64,000 nucleotides of DNA from CAYLLN01 sp964384375 (GTDB lineage: Bacteria; Planctomycetota; Planctomycetia; Pirellulales; Pirellulaceae), in the NCBI GenBank assembly GCA_964384375.1, contig CAYLLN010000024.1, forward strand, positions 1 to 64,000, given 5' to 3'. Position numbers and translations under genes: made by a program. Shown in pieces: positions 51,665-59,665 of the stretch (positions within the stretch are counted from its first letter, which is position 1; each line of letters opens with the position of its first letter). The notes below the pieces were generated by a model that ran no database searches, had not been told where the DNA came from, and saw only the letters and a list, made by a program, of their open reading frames with translations.

Positions 51665-53137
51665 ATGAACGACCTCCATCGTGAGAATATCGCCCGGGTC
51701 ACGCGCCGCCAGCTCTTCGGCTCGGCGGCGGGAGGAGTCGGCTTGGCCGCATTAGCTTCGCTGTTGGGGCGAAACACACAAGGTGCTGACCTGCCTCGCA
51801 GTGACGCGGGACGGGGCGAAGCGGGCCTCCCTGGTCTGCCGCATCATGCCGCGAAGGCCAAGCGAGTCATCGTCCTCTGGCAAGGAGGCGGGCCCTCGCA
51901 CGTTGATCTGTTCGACCCCAAGCCGGTCATGGTCGAAATGGCGGGCAAGGACATTCCCGACTCGGTCCGTGGTACGACGCGTCTCTCGACCATGTCCAGC
52001 GGCTACGGCAAATGGCCGACGCTCCCCGCCATCAAGCCTTTCAAGAAGTACGGCCAGTGCGGCTTGGAGCTGAGTGAAATGCTGCCCAATGTCGGTGCCC
52101 TGGCCGACGATATTTGTGTCGTCCGCAGCATGCATACCGAAGCTGTGAACCATGCCCCGGGCGTAACGCTCTTCATGACCGGTGCCCAGGTTCCCGGTCG
52201 GCCGAGCATGGGCGCCTGGCTCGCCTACGGCCTGGGTAGCGAAACCGACAATTTGCCGACGTTCGTTGTCATGACCTCCAGCGACAAGGGCAAAACCTGC
52301 GGGCAGCTCTTCTTCGACTACTACTGGGGAAGCGGATTCTTGCCCAGCCGTTATCAGGGCGTTCGTTTTCGCAACACGGGTGATCCCGTTCCGTACCTGG
52401 CCAATCCACCGGGAGTAAGCACCGCAGCCCGTCGGGCGCTGCTCGACGATCTCGCGGCAATGAATGCCGAGCACCTGGCCGACTATGGCGACCCGGAGAT
52501 TGACACACGCATTACCCAGTACGAAATGGCGTTTCGCATGCAGTCGAGCGTGCCGGAACTTCTTGATTTTTCGAGCGAATCGCAATCCACACTCGACCGC
52601 TATGGCCCGGATGCGCTCGTCAAAGGGACCTTCGCCAACAACTGCCTCATCGCCCGCCGCCTGCTCGAACGAGGCGTCCGCTTCGTGCAACTCATGCATG
52701 CCGGCTGGGACCAGCACGGCAACCTGTTCACGCAGCTTGCCGAGCAGTGCAAAGACACGGAAGGTCCGTCGGCTGCTCTCGTGCAAGACCTCAAGGACCG
52801 GGGCATGCTCGACGACACGCTGGTTGTCTGGGGGGGCGAATTCGGCCGCACTCCCTTTGGCCAAGGCGATCCGGCCAATCCGAAAGGTCGAGATCACTTT
52901 GGCCGCGCCTATAGCTGGTGGCTCGCCGGCGGCGGCATCAAAGGGGGCATCACTCACGGCAAGACGGACGATTTCGCCTGGAACATCGCTGCCGATCCGG
53001 TCCACGTTCACGATATGCAGGCGACGATCCTGCATCTGTGCGGCATTGATCACACGCGGCTCACCTTCCGCTACCAGGGCCGGCAGTATCGCTTGACCGA
53101 TGTGCACGGCAACGTCGTACAACCAATTCTGGCATAG
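51665..53137 (+). CDS. DUF1501 protein, Tat-exported
   Basis: 490 aa from the ATG at 51665, 7 bases after the PSD1 stop. Tat-type signal TRRQLFGSAAGGVGLAALASLLG. DUF1501 is an alkaline-phosphatase-superfamily-like fold: KRVIVLWQGGGPSHVDLFDPKP, MLPNVGALADDICVVRSMHT, WGGEFGRTPFG and HVHDMQATILHLCGIDHTRL near the end. Always found next to PSCyt/PSD1 genes; reaction unknown. The remnant at 48876 is a paralogous 3' end. Confidence 0.95.
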   Translation: MNDLHRENIARVTRRQLFGSAAGGVGLAALASLLGRNTQGADLPRSDAGRGEAGLPGLPHHAAKAKRVIVLWQGGGPSHVDLFDPKPVMVEMAGKDIPDSVRGTTRLSTMSSGYGKWPTLPAIKPFKKYGQCGLELSEMLPNVGALADDICVVRSMHTEAVNHAPGVTLFMTGAQVPGRPSMGAWLAYGLGSETDNLPTFVVMTSSDKGKTCGQLFFDYYWGSGFLPSRYQGVRFRNTGDPVPYLANPPGVSTAARRALLDDLAAMNAEHLADYGDPEIDTRITQYEMAFRMQSSVPELLDFSSESQSTLDRYGPDALVKGTFANNCLIARRLLERGVRFVQLMHAGWDQHGNLFTQLAEQCKDTEGPSAALVQDLKDRGMLDDTLVVWGGEFGRTPFGQGDPANPKGRDHFGRAYSWWLAGGGIKGGITHGKTDDFAWNIAADPVHVHDMQATILHLCGIDHTRLTFRYQGRQYRLTDVHGNVVQPILA

Positions 53138-53215
53138 CCTTTGGGCGGCCAGCCTTTCGGGCCACGATGTCGCCGCCTTCGTTCATTGGTCATTTTCCGT
53201 CTTTCGGTCACGAAC

Positions 53216-54484
53216 ATGATCACTCGCCGCACATTCCTCCAATCAACAGGTCTGGCTTTCGCGAGCGCAGCCTTGCCCGTCTCCGCCAAAGAACTCGCAC
53301 CGCAGAAAACCGTTCTGCTGCAGTGCGCCTGGGCCACCAAGAACATCGGCGACATCGGCCACACGCCCGGCACATTGCGTTTTCTGGAGCAATACCTGCC
53401 CCAGGCAACAGTCATCCTGTGGGCTGCGAACACCAACCCGCAGGTGGACGCCATGCTGAAGAAGCGTTTCCCGCAGGTGGAAATCGTGAAAGGCTCCCTC
53501 TCCGAGAAGGACGGTTTCGTTCAGAAAGCAATCCAGCGGTCTGACTTTTTCCTCCGCGGCCCTGGCATGGGCCAGCCCACGGATTTCATGAAGTACTGCA
53601 ACAAGATTGGCAAACCGTGGGGCCTGCAAGGTCAGTCCTACTTTCCCGACATGGTCACCGGCCCCGGCTCGGACGAGCGAATCGCCCTGCTCAACTCCGC
53701 GGCTTTCATCTACTGCCGCGATTCCAAGACCCTCAAAACCTTGCAGGACGCCGGCGTGAAGCCTCCTGTCCTCGAATTTGGCCCCGACGGCTGCTTCGGC
53801 ATCGACGTCCGCGACGAAGAGAAGGCCCTGGCCCGCTTGGCAAAGTACGGTCTCAAAGAGAAGCAGTTCATCACGCTGCAACTTCGTACGCACACGCCCA
53901 CGAGCCCCGGCGTCGATGACAAGCGTCCTCAAAAACTCAACCCGCTGCATCCCACACCGGAAAACATCGCCGACGACGTGCGCCGGGCCAAGGTCTATCA
54001 AGATCTCATCGCCATGTGGGTCAAGCACACGGGCTGGAAAGTCGTCATCGCGCCAGAGGTCCACAAAGAAATGGAATACAATAAGAAGTTCGTTTATGAC
54101 CCGCTACCCGACGAACTCAAAAAGCACGTCATCAACTTCGACGAATTCTGGAACGTGGACGAGGCCTGCTCTTTCTACGCTCGCGCCCACACCGTCATCT
54201 GCCATGAGCCCCACACACCCATCATGGCGCTCGCCGTCGGCACTCCCATGATGCACACCTTCTCCGAATTCCATTCCCCCAAATGCTGGATGTTCAAAGA
54301 CATTGGCCTCGAAGCATGGGCTCCCGAGTTCGACAGCACGCCCGCCGACAAAATGTTCGAGATCCTTATGGGCATCCACAACGACTATCCGGCTGCCCAA
54401 GCCAAAGTAAAGAAGGCCATGTCTTACGTCGAAACGTGCGCCGCTTCCCAAATGGGTGTGCTCAAGCGGGTCATCAATGCTTGA
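53216..54484 (+). CDS. Polysaccharide pyruvyl transferase family protein, Tat-exported
   Basis: 422 aa from the ATG at 53216. Tat signal MITRRTFLQSTGLAFASAAL. Then CAWATKNIGDIGHTPGTLRFLEQYL, which is the G-D-x-x-x family opening, FFLRGPGMGQPTDFM, IYCRDSKTLKTLQDAGV and a second domain with VICHEPHTPIMALAVGTPM. Pyruvyl transferases normally work in the cytoplasm, so an exported copy is unusual and may act on a different substrate. Follows DUF1501 by 78 bases and precedes the truncated M20 gene by 34 bases; all four look like one operon. Confidence 0.85.
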   Translation: MITRRTFLQSTGLAFASAALPVSAKELAPQKTVLLQCAWATKNIGDIGHTPGTLRFLEQYLPQATVILWAANTNPQVDAMLKKRFPQVEIVKGSLSEKDGFVQKAIQRSDFFLRGPGMGQPTDFMKYCNKIGKPWGLQGQSYFPDMVTGPGSDERIALLNSAAFIYCRDSKTLKTLQDAGVKPPVLEFGPDGCFGIDVRDEEKALARLAKYGLKEKQFITLQLRTHTPTSPGVDDKRPQKLNPLHPTPENIADDVRRAKVYQDLIAMWVKHTGWKVVIAPEVHKEMEYNKKFVYDPLPDELKKHVINFDEFWNVDEACSFYARAHTVICHEPHTPIMALAVGTPMMHTFSEFHSPKCWMFKDIGLEAWAPEFDSTPADKMFEILMGIHNDYPAAQAKVKKAMSYVETCAASQMGVLKRVINA

Positions 54485-54518
54485 GTACATCCAAGCTCAT
54501 TCACTTCCGGTTACTCCC

Positions 54519-54980
54519 ATGAATCAACTTCGACCCGTTTGCCCTGCGACTCTCGTTGGCGTTGCGTTGTTCTTGGCCTCGGGACTCGGCGCTGCCGAGC
54601 CGTTACGGCCGGCGCAACGATCGGCCGTCGAGGAAATTGATTCTCGTCAATCGGAGCTGGACGAAGTCAACAAAGCGATCTGGGAGTTTGCCGAAGTCGG
54701 ACTGGAAGAGCGTCGCTCGTCGGCACTCTTGGTTGACAAGCTCAAGGGGGCCGGCTTCAAGGTTCGTGTCGGTGTAGCGGACATGCCAACCGCATTCGTC
54801 GCCGAATTTGGATCAGGCAAGCCGGTTATCGGCATCCTGGCAGAGTATGACGCCCTGCCGGGACTGTCGCAGAAAGTCTCGCACGAGCGCGATCCGGTAA
54901 CCATCGATGCGCCGGGCCATGGTTGTGGTCATTGTGGATTGGGAACCGCAGCCCTCGGGGCCGCGCTAGCAGCCCGTTGA
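54519..54980 (+). pseudogene. M20 amidohydrolase, truncated after the first metal-ligand motifs
   Basis: 153 aa from the ATG at 54519. Signal peptide (LVGVALFLASGLGA-AE), then the start of an AbgB/M20-type amidohydrolase: NKAIWEFAEVGLEERRSSAL, IGILAEYDALPGLSQK and GHGCGHCGLGTAALGAAL. Family members are about 400-480 residues; the catalytic Glu, remaining ligands and lid domain are absent. The reading frame stops at TGA 54978-54980, right where the integrase remnant begins on the other strand. The truncated product is unlikely to be active. Confidence 0.85.
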
Positions 54981-54987
54981 AGAACGG

Positions 54988-55361
54988 CTAGTTTTTACGC
55001 GGGGGCAGCGAATAGCATCGGAGCAGTCGGTTCACGTTCACATATTGAACAAACGTGCGAGGCGAAAGCTTCCCCAGGTCAACATCGGCCCGCTTGGTGG
55101 CGAGAAATTTTTGCAAAGTTCGCGGAGAGTGAGTCCACCCGATTAGTCCCGCGGAGTACGACCGGCAATCGGGTCGTCATTTTGCTCAATCCACCTCGCT
55201 AGTGCCGCTTCGCCCTTGGCATCGCCCTCAACTTTGCCGAAGTAGTGAAGCCGCCCCCGAACTTTCTTCGCCCAACGGTGTCGATCCGGTTTGCCCCACT
55301 CAGCATCTGCCGGCAGGGGAAAGAGTGGAAAGTCAGGGTGCAACCCCAGGTGCTTCGCCAA
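54988..55361 (-). pseudogene. Decayed 5' part of a phage-type tyrosine integrase
   Basis: Leftward frame 55143-55361 (TTG start) gives LHPDFPLFPLPADAEW, then HRWAKKVRGRLHYFGKV and ALARWIEQNDDPIAGRTPRD, which resembles the N-terminal arm-binding part of planctomycete tyrosine recombinases. After an in-frame stop the next stretch in another frame (55142 to the TAG at 54988) continues with TLQKFLATKRADVDLGKLSP and RTFVQYVNVNRLL, matching the following core-binding helix region. No catalytic domain remains. It ends 8 bases from the truncated M20 gene. By-eye assignment. Confidence 0.7.
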
Positions 55362-55363
55362 TC

Positions 55364-55383
55364 GGGTTTCAAGCTTGAAACCC
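55364..55383. repeat. 20-bp perfect palindrome
   Basis: GGGTTTCAAGCTTGAAACCC, just upstream of the integrase remnant start. The half-site GGGTTTCAA recurs at 55502-55510, close to the tRNA gene. Could be a binding or attachment-related site. Confidence 0.6.
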
Positions 55384-55566
55384 CGGCTTTAGAATGAGCC
55401 ACGGCGTTGCCTCCGACACAAATATCTGGTGGTGTCCAATGCCCGGCGGCTGCAACTGTGCGAGCATCGTTTATAGGCAGTTAGCACAACGGGTTCAAAA
55501 TGGGTTTCAACTGTCCTCATGCCACCAAGAGCACAATTCGATTTCACTCGATAAAATAAGTATTTT

Positions 55567-55640
55567 GCTCCCGTAGCTCAGCTGGATAGAGCAAGCGATT
55601 TCTAATCGCTAGGTCGCAGGTTCGAGTCCTGCCGGGAGTG
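55567..55640 (+). tRNA. tRNA-Arg (anticodon UCU)
   Basis: 74 bases, CCA not encoded. Acceptor stem GCTCCCG/CGGGAGT with G1-U72, D-arm GCTC...GAGC, anticodon stem AGCGA/TCGCT with loop TTTCTAA (anticodon TCT reads AGA), variable loop AGGTC, T-arm GCAGG-TTCGAGT-CCTGC. All arms pair fully. Carries arginine for the rare AGA codon; such tRNA genes are frequent integration sites. Confidence 0.97.
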
Positions 55641-55982
55641 CTGTTGATGCTCTCGCTCCTCCTTGGCTCGCGATGCGCGGCGAGTCGATCGCTGCTAGCA
55701 TCGCGTCGGCCTCGTTGCGAGGCCTTCTGAAGCCGGTTGTATTCAAGAAGGTTGCTGCGGCCTTCCGAGTAAGCTCTATGACGGATCTACGGAGCATGCC
55801 GGAGGAAGCAACTCTGCGCACGCTGCCGAATGGTCCTGTGCCGGCGCACCTGCCGGCGCACCAGGCTCTGGCCGCCCTACCAGGCGACCGGGCAACAAGA
55901 CCCAGCCGGAAGCTTCGGCTACCGCAATTGGCCCCGCCCGCGCGGGGACGCTTCTGGCAATGGGTCGGGAGGGGGGAAGCTC
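55641..55982. other. Spacer between tRNA-Arg and the receptor gene
   Basis: No gene seen. A GGCCTCG-TTG-CGAGGCC hairpin (55708-55724), followed by a short TTCT, may end tRNA or upstream transcription. The end of the region carries the receptor's ribosome site. Confidence 0.5.
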
Positions 55983-58331
55983 GTGCGCTCGACCGCTCGC
56001 CGATCGCTGCTTTGCACCATTGCGCTCGCGATCTGCGCGGGCGGAATCTCGTCGCGCGTCTTCGCCCAGGATCCGATCGCGTTCCCTGAATACGCCTACG
56101 ACTCGCTCCAGCCAGAAATCGAGCAAACGGATGCCGTCGGCGGCCCGCAAATGGGCTTCGAGAACGGGCAACTCGTCAGCTACATGGTCCCGGAAGACTT
56201 GCAACGGCAAGTGACCGAGCGGGCCATTCGCGAAGAGGAATCTCCCTTCGCCGGCTACTTTGCCGAAGAAGCCGCCACGCCGGAGATCGCAGCACCGCAG
56301 GGTTTCTTTGAAGAAGCCGAGGATTCCCGCGCGATCGAAACACGCGGTGCTGCTGACACGGGCACGGCCCTGCAAGACAGCCCCGCCATCCAGACGTTGA
56401 ACGTTCAGCGGCGGTCGTCCGTCGCGTTCGATCCGCGCATCCGCGGCTTTCATATCGGGCAGGTCTGGACGCAAGCCGAGGGGGTCTTCTGGACTCCCGT
56501 GCGGCAAGACCTCGACTCGATGCTCGCCCGCATCGATCCCCGCATGATCGACTCGCTCCGGATCGTCCCCGGCCCCTATGCGGCCCGCTATGGCCCCGGC
56601 TTTGCGTTCATCGACATCGACCTGGCCGACACGCCGCGGTACGACTGCCCGCAGTCGCACAACCGCTTTGGCTACGTCTATCGGGGCAACGGCTCGCAGC
56701 ACTACGCCATCGACACGTTCTATGGCGGCGGCGCGGACTACGGCTACATCGGCAACTACTCGTACCGCAACGGGGCCGACTACCTCGCCGGCAACGGCCA
56801 GCGAATGCCCAGCAGCTATCTGGTGAACGCAATCTCGACGCAGCTCGGCTTTGACCTGTCGTCCGGGGCGCGGTTGGAAATGCGGTACGACTTCCTGAAC
56901 CAGCTCGATACGCAAATCCCCGGGCAGTTTTTTGATCTCGACAAGTTGCAAACGAATGCCTTTGCCGTCAGCCTGATCGACGATAGCCAGACGGCCGCGT
57001 GGACGCGGATGCGGATCGACGCGTGGCACAACAACACGCCCGCCCGCGGCACCGTTCGCAATGAGCCGGTGTTCAACGTGCAGGATCGTGTGCAAGACGC
57101 TCTGGAAGCGGCAATTCCCGCTGCCGACGTCAACTTCAACGGCACGACGGCGGCCCGTCTCGTTAACTCTGGTGGCCGCTGGGAATACACCTTCGGCGAA
57201 CAAGACGACCTGCAGCTCACCACCGGCGTGGATGTGAGGCACCTCAAACAGCGGATCGACGAGAACTTCCTCGTCACCGACACGGTCGGCAACCCGCTCA
57301 TCACGATCGAACCGACGCAGCTTCCGACGGCCGAGATGTTCAATCCGGGCATCTATGCCGAAATCGAAGCCCCGATGTCGTACTACTGGACGGCCAGCGT
57401 CGGCGCCCGCGTCGATTACCTGCACACGACCACCGCCGGCATCGACCCGGCGAACACTTCGCAGCCCTTCCCGGATCAGCTCACACAGGACGACGCACTC
57501 TATTCGTTCTATTTGATGAACGAAGTGAAGCTGACGGAAAGCTGGATCGGCACAATCGGCTTTGGCCACGCCCAGCGGCCGCCGACGCTGCTCGAGCGAT
57601 ATGCCGACGGCGTCTTCGTCAGCATCATTCAGAGCGGTTTCACGCGAGTGATCGGCGACTCGACCCTCTCACCCGAGCGGCTGTGGCAGTTCGACGCCGG
57701 CCTCGCCTACGACGACCAGTGCAACACGCGGGCGAGCGTCAACTTCTATCACTCGTGGGTCAACGACTTCATTACCTTCCGCGGGCTGCAAGTTCCCGAT
57801 CCGAGCGGCGCCCGGCTGATTCGCTACGTGCCGACCGACCTGGCGACGCTGTGGGGCGGCGAAGCGAAATACGAATACGACCTGTCGAGCACCTGGACGC
57901 TCCTCGCTGCCGGCCACTATGTGCAGGGGCAGGACCAGACGCTCGGTGCGCCGCTGTGGGGCATCTCGCCGCTGGAAGGGACGATGGGCCTGCGGTGGCA
58001 CACGGCTGACGATCCAAACTTCCTCGGCATGGAACTGCTTGCCCGGTTCGTGGATAACCAGGATCGCCTGGGTGTGCTGCGGACCGGCAACTTGCAGGAT
58101 GTCGGCCCCGAAACCTTCGAGCAGGAAACCGACGGCTTCACCACGGTCAATCTCCGCACGTACTGGAATCCGCGCGAGGGCCTGAGCTTTATCGCCGGTA
58201 TCGAGAACCTGCTGGATGTGACGTACTTGCAGCACCTCGACAACCGGCTGCCGGCAAGCGGCATTTACCCGGCGGCGTTTGCGTATGCACCGGGGTTCAC
58301 GCCTTACATGGGCGTGGATTGGGAGTTTTAA
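55983..58331 (+). CDS. TonB-dependent receptor-like outer-membrane protein
   Basis: 782 aa, GTG start at 55983 chosen for the strong GGGAGGGGGG upstream and the signal peptide that follows (RRSLLCTIALAICAGGISSRVFA-QD). After about 120 polar residues comes a plug domain (TLNVQRRSSVAFDPRIRGFHIGQ, IDSLRIVPGPYAARYGPGFAFID), then a 22-strand-like barrel with many aromatic strands, ending YMGVDWEF with terminal Phe. Plug motifs PGPYAARYGP and LSPERLWQFDAGL are typical of siderophore or vitamin receptors. Takes up an unknown iron or cofactor complex; ExbB/ExbD/TonB genes are not in this window. Confidence 0.88.
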   Translation: MRSTARRSLLCTIALAICAGGISSRVFAQDPIAFPEYAYDSLQPEIEQTDAVGGPQMGFENGQLVSYMVPEDLQRQVTERAIREEESPFAGYFAEEAATPEIAAPQGFFEEAEDSRAIETRGAADTGTALQDSPAIQTLNVQRRSSVAFDPRIRGFHIGQVWTQAEGVFWTPVRQDLDSMLARIDPRMIDSLRIVPGPYAARYGPGFAFIDIDLADTPRYDCPQSHNRFGYVYRGNGSQHYAIDTFYGGGADYGYIGNYSYRNGADYLAGNGQRMPSSYLVNAISTQLGFDLSSGARLEMRYDFLNQLDTQIPGQFFDLDKLQTNAFAVSLIDDSQTAAWTRMRIDAWHNNTPARGTVRNEPVFNVQDRVQDALEAAIPAADVNFNGTTAARLVNSGGRWEYTFGEQDDLQLTTGVDVRHLKQRIDENFLVTDTVGNPLITIEPTQLPTAEMFNPGIYAEIEAPMSYYWTASVGARVDYLHTTTAGIDPANTSQPFPDQLTQDDALYSFYLMNEVKLTESWIGTIGFGHAQRPPTLLERYADGVFVSIIQSGFTRVIGDSTLSPERLWQFDAGLAYDDQCNTRASVNFYHSWVNDFITFRGLQVPDPSGARLIRYVPTDLATLWGGEAKYEYDLSSTWTLLAAGHYVQGQDQTLGAPLWGISPLEGTMGLRWHTADDPNFLGMELLARFVDNQDRLGVLRTGNLQDVGPETFEQETDGFTTVNLRTYWNPREGLSFIAGIENLLDVTYLQHLDNRLPASGIYPAAFAYAPGFTPYMGVDWEF

Positions 58332-58386
58332 CGATCGGCGGTTAGGATTAGCGGGCGATGCCCGAGTGGGATGTAAGGAGCAAGCC

Positions 58387-59601
58387 ATGATCCGGCAATG
58401 GAAACTGATGCTGGCCGCCGCGGCCCTGACCCTGATGCAGGCCCTGGCCGCTGTTGCGGCGCCGGAAGGGCACGTCGTGATCGTGCTCGATTGCTCGGCC
58501 CACATGTCCGAGCCACTGGCTGCGACTGGCGAAGCGAGCAAGGTCTCGCGGCTGGACGCGGCGCGGGGCGCGGCGAGTGAACTGCTCGCGCGGCTTGCTC
58601 AGGACGGGAAGCACGGCGCGACGCTCGTGCTCGTCGGTCACCGCATTGCCGCCCCTGGTGCGGAAGGAGAAGCTGCCGATCTGCAAGTCGAATACCTCAA
58701 GCTCAACGGGGACAAGCTCCAGCCGGTGCCACCAGGACTCGACGTTGAAATCGTGAAAGAAAGCCGGCCGCTCACCGTCAGCGAAGTCGCGGGTTATGAG
58801 AAAACGCTGGCTGCCGTGAAGCCGTGGGGCGAATCGCCCCTCTGGCTGGCGATCGAGCGGGCTGCCGAAGCGGCGCCGCCGGCTGCGTCGGACGCGAAAA
58901 ATCGCATCATCCTGCTGACCAACGGCACGAACGAACAAACCGGCGTCGAAGAAACCGCCACGGCGAAGCAGGCGCTACTCGCGCTCCGATCGCAGAAGGC
59001 GTCGCTGCATGTGATTCAGTTCGGCAAGGCCCGCTCGACGACCGACCTGGCAGCTCTTACTCGCACTGCCGACTCCACGGGTGGGGATGTCCTTTCGCCC
59101 ACGTCGGCTCAGCAAGCAAGTGATTCGCTCCTCGTTGCCGCGGGACTCAAGTCCGCTCCGCAGCCCATTGCCGATCCGCTCGTCCGGCCTATCGTGCAAG
59201 TCGAAGCGGTCCAGCCGCCGGCGCCGGACATCGCACCGATCGACCCGAACGCCGACCTACGCGACCAGCTTCGCTACTTCGACTTTGCCGTCACGGTCAC
59301 CTACTGGGGCCAGCCGGTGAAAGACGCGACGGTTTATCTCCGGGGGAAAAGCTTCGACATCAAGTACGACCGCTCGGCGGAAGCGGCCGACAAGCTGCTG
59401 AAGGAAGACCGGGCGCATGGCCGGTACAACTTCGCCAAGGTCTTGAAGGGGGCGTATCTGCTCGACATCACGGTCAACCACAAGAACCGCCGCTACGCGA
59501 TCGAGCGGGAGATCGTGGTGGATGAGAACCTGCTCGCCGCCGGCAAGAAGTCAATCGACATTCAGATCGAGCGCTCGAAGGACCCGCCGCCGGCCCAGTA
59601 G
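58387..59601 (+). CDS. Secreted von Willebrand factor A-like protein
   Basis: 404 aa from the ATG at 58387 with AAGGAG upstream. Signal peptide (LMLAAAALTLMQALAAVAA). A vWA fold follows: HVVIVLDCSAHMSEPL (MIDAS motif DxSxS appears as DCSAH), RIILLTNGTNEQTGVE, ALRSQKASLHVIQFG. The region past residue 265 is a separate beta-rich domain (FDFAVTVTYWGQPVKDATVYL, GAYLLDITVNHKNRRYAIER) resembling a carboxypeptidase-regulatory module. The replaced MIDAS serine suggests weak or no metal binding. Follows the receptor gene by 55 bases, so possibly co-transcribed. Confidence 0.8.
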   Translation: MIRQWKLMLAAAALTLMQALAAVAAPEGHVVIVLDCSAHMSEPLAATGEASKVSRLDAARGAASELLARLAQDGKHGATLVLVGHRIAAPGAEGEAADLQVEYLKLNGDKLQPVPPGLDVEIVKESRPLTVSEVAGYEKTLAAVKPWGESPLWLAIERAAEAAPPAASDAKNRIILLTNGTNEQTGVEETATAKQALLALRSQKASLHVIQFGKARSTTDLAALTRTADSTGGDVLSPTSAQQASDSLLVAAGLKSAPQPIADPLVRPIVQVEAVQPPAPDIAPIDPNADLRDQLRYFDFAVTVTYWGQPVKDATVYLRGKSFDIKYDRSAEAADKLLKEDRAHGRYNFAKVLKGAYLLDITVNHKNRRYAIEREIVVDENLLAAGKKSIDIQIERSKDPPPAQ

Positions 59602-59665
59602 GTGGAGCAGCCTCAGGTGGAGACGACGATTTGTCTCCAATAACCTGTCCACCGAGATTGAGCGA

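Noticed and set aside
51752..53122. 456-codon leftward frame opposite DUF1501
   Set aside because: Antisense of a securely identified gene.
55776..57569. 597-codon leftward frame opposite the TonB-dependent receptor
   Set aside because: Shadow of the receptor gene: Arg/Val/Asp-rich with no domain, while the plus strand has signal peptide, plug and barrel.
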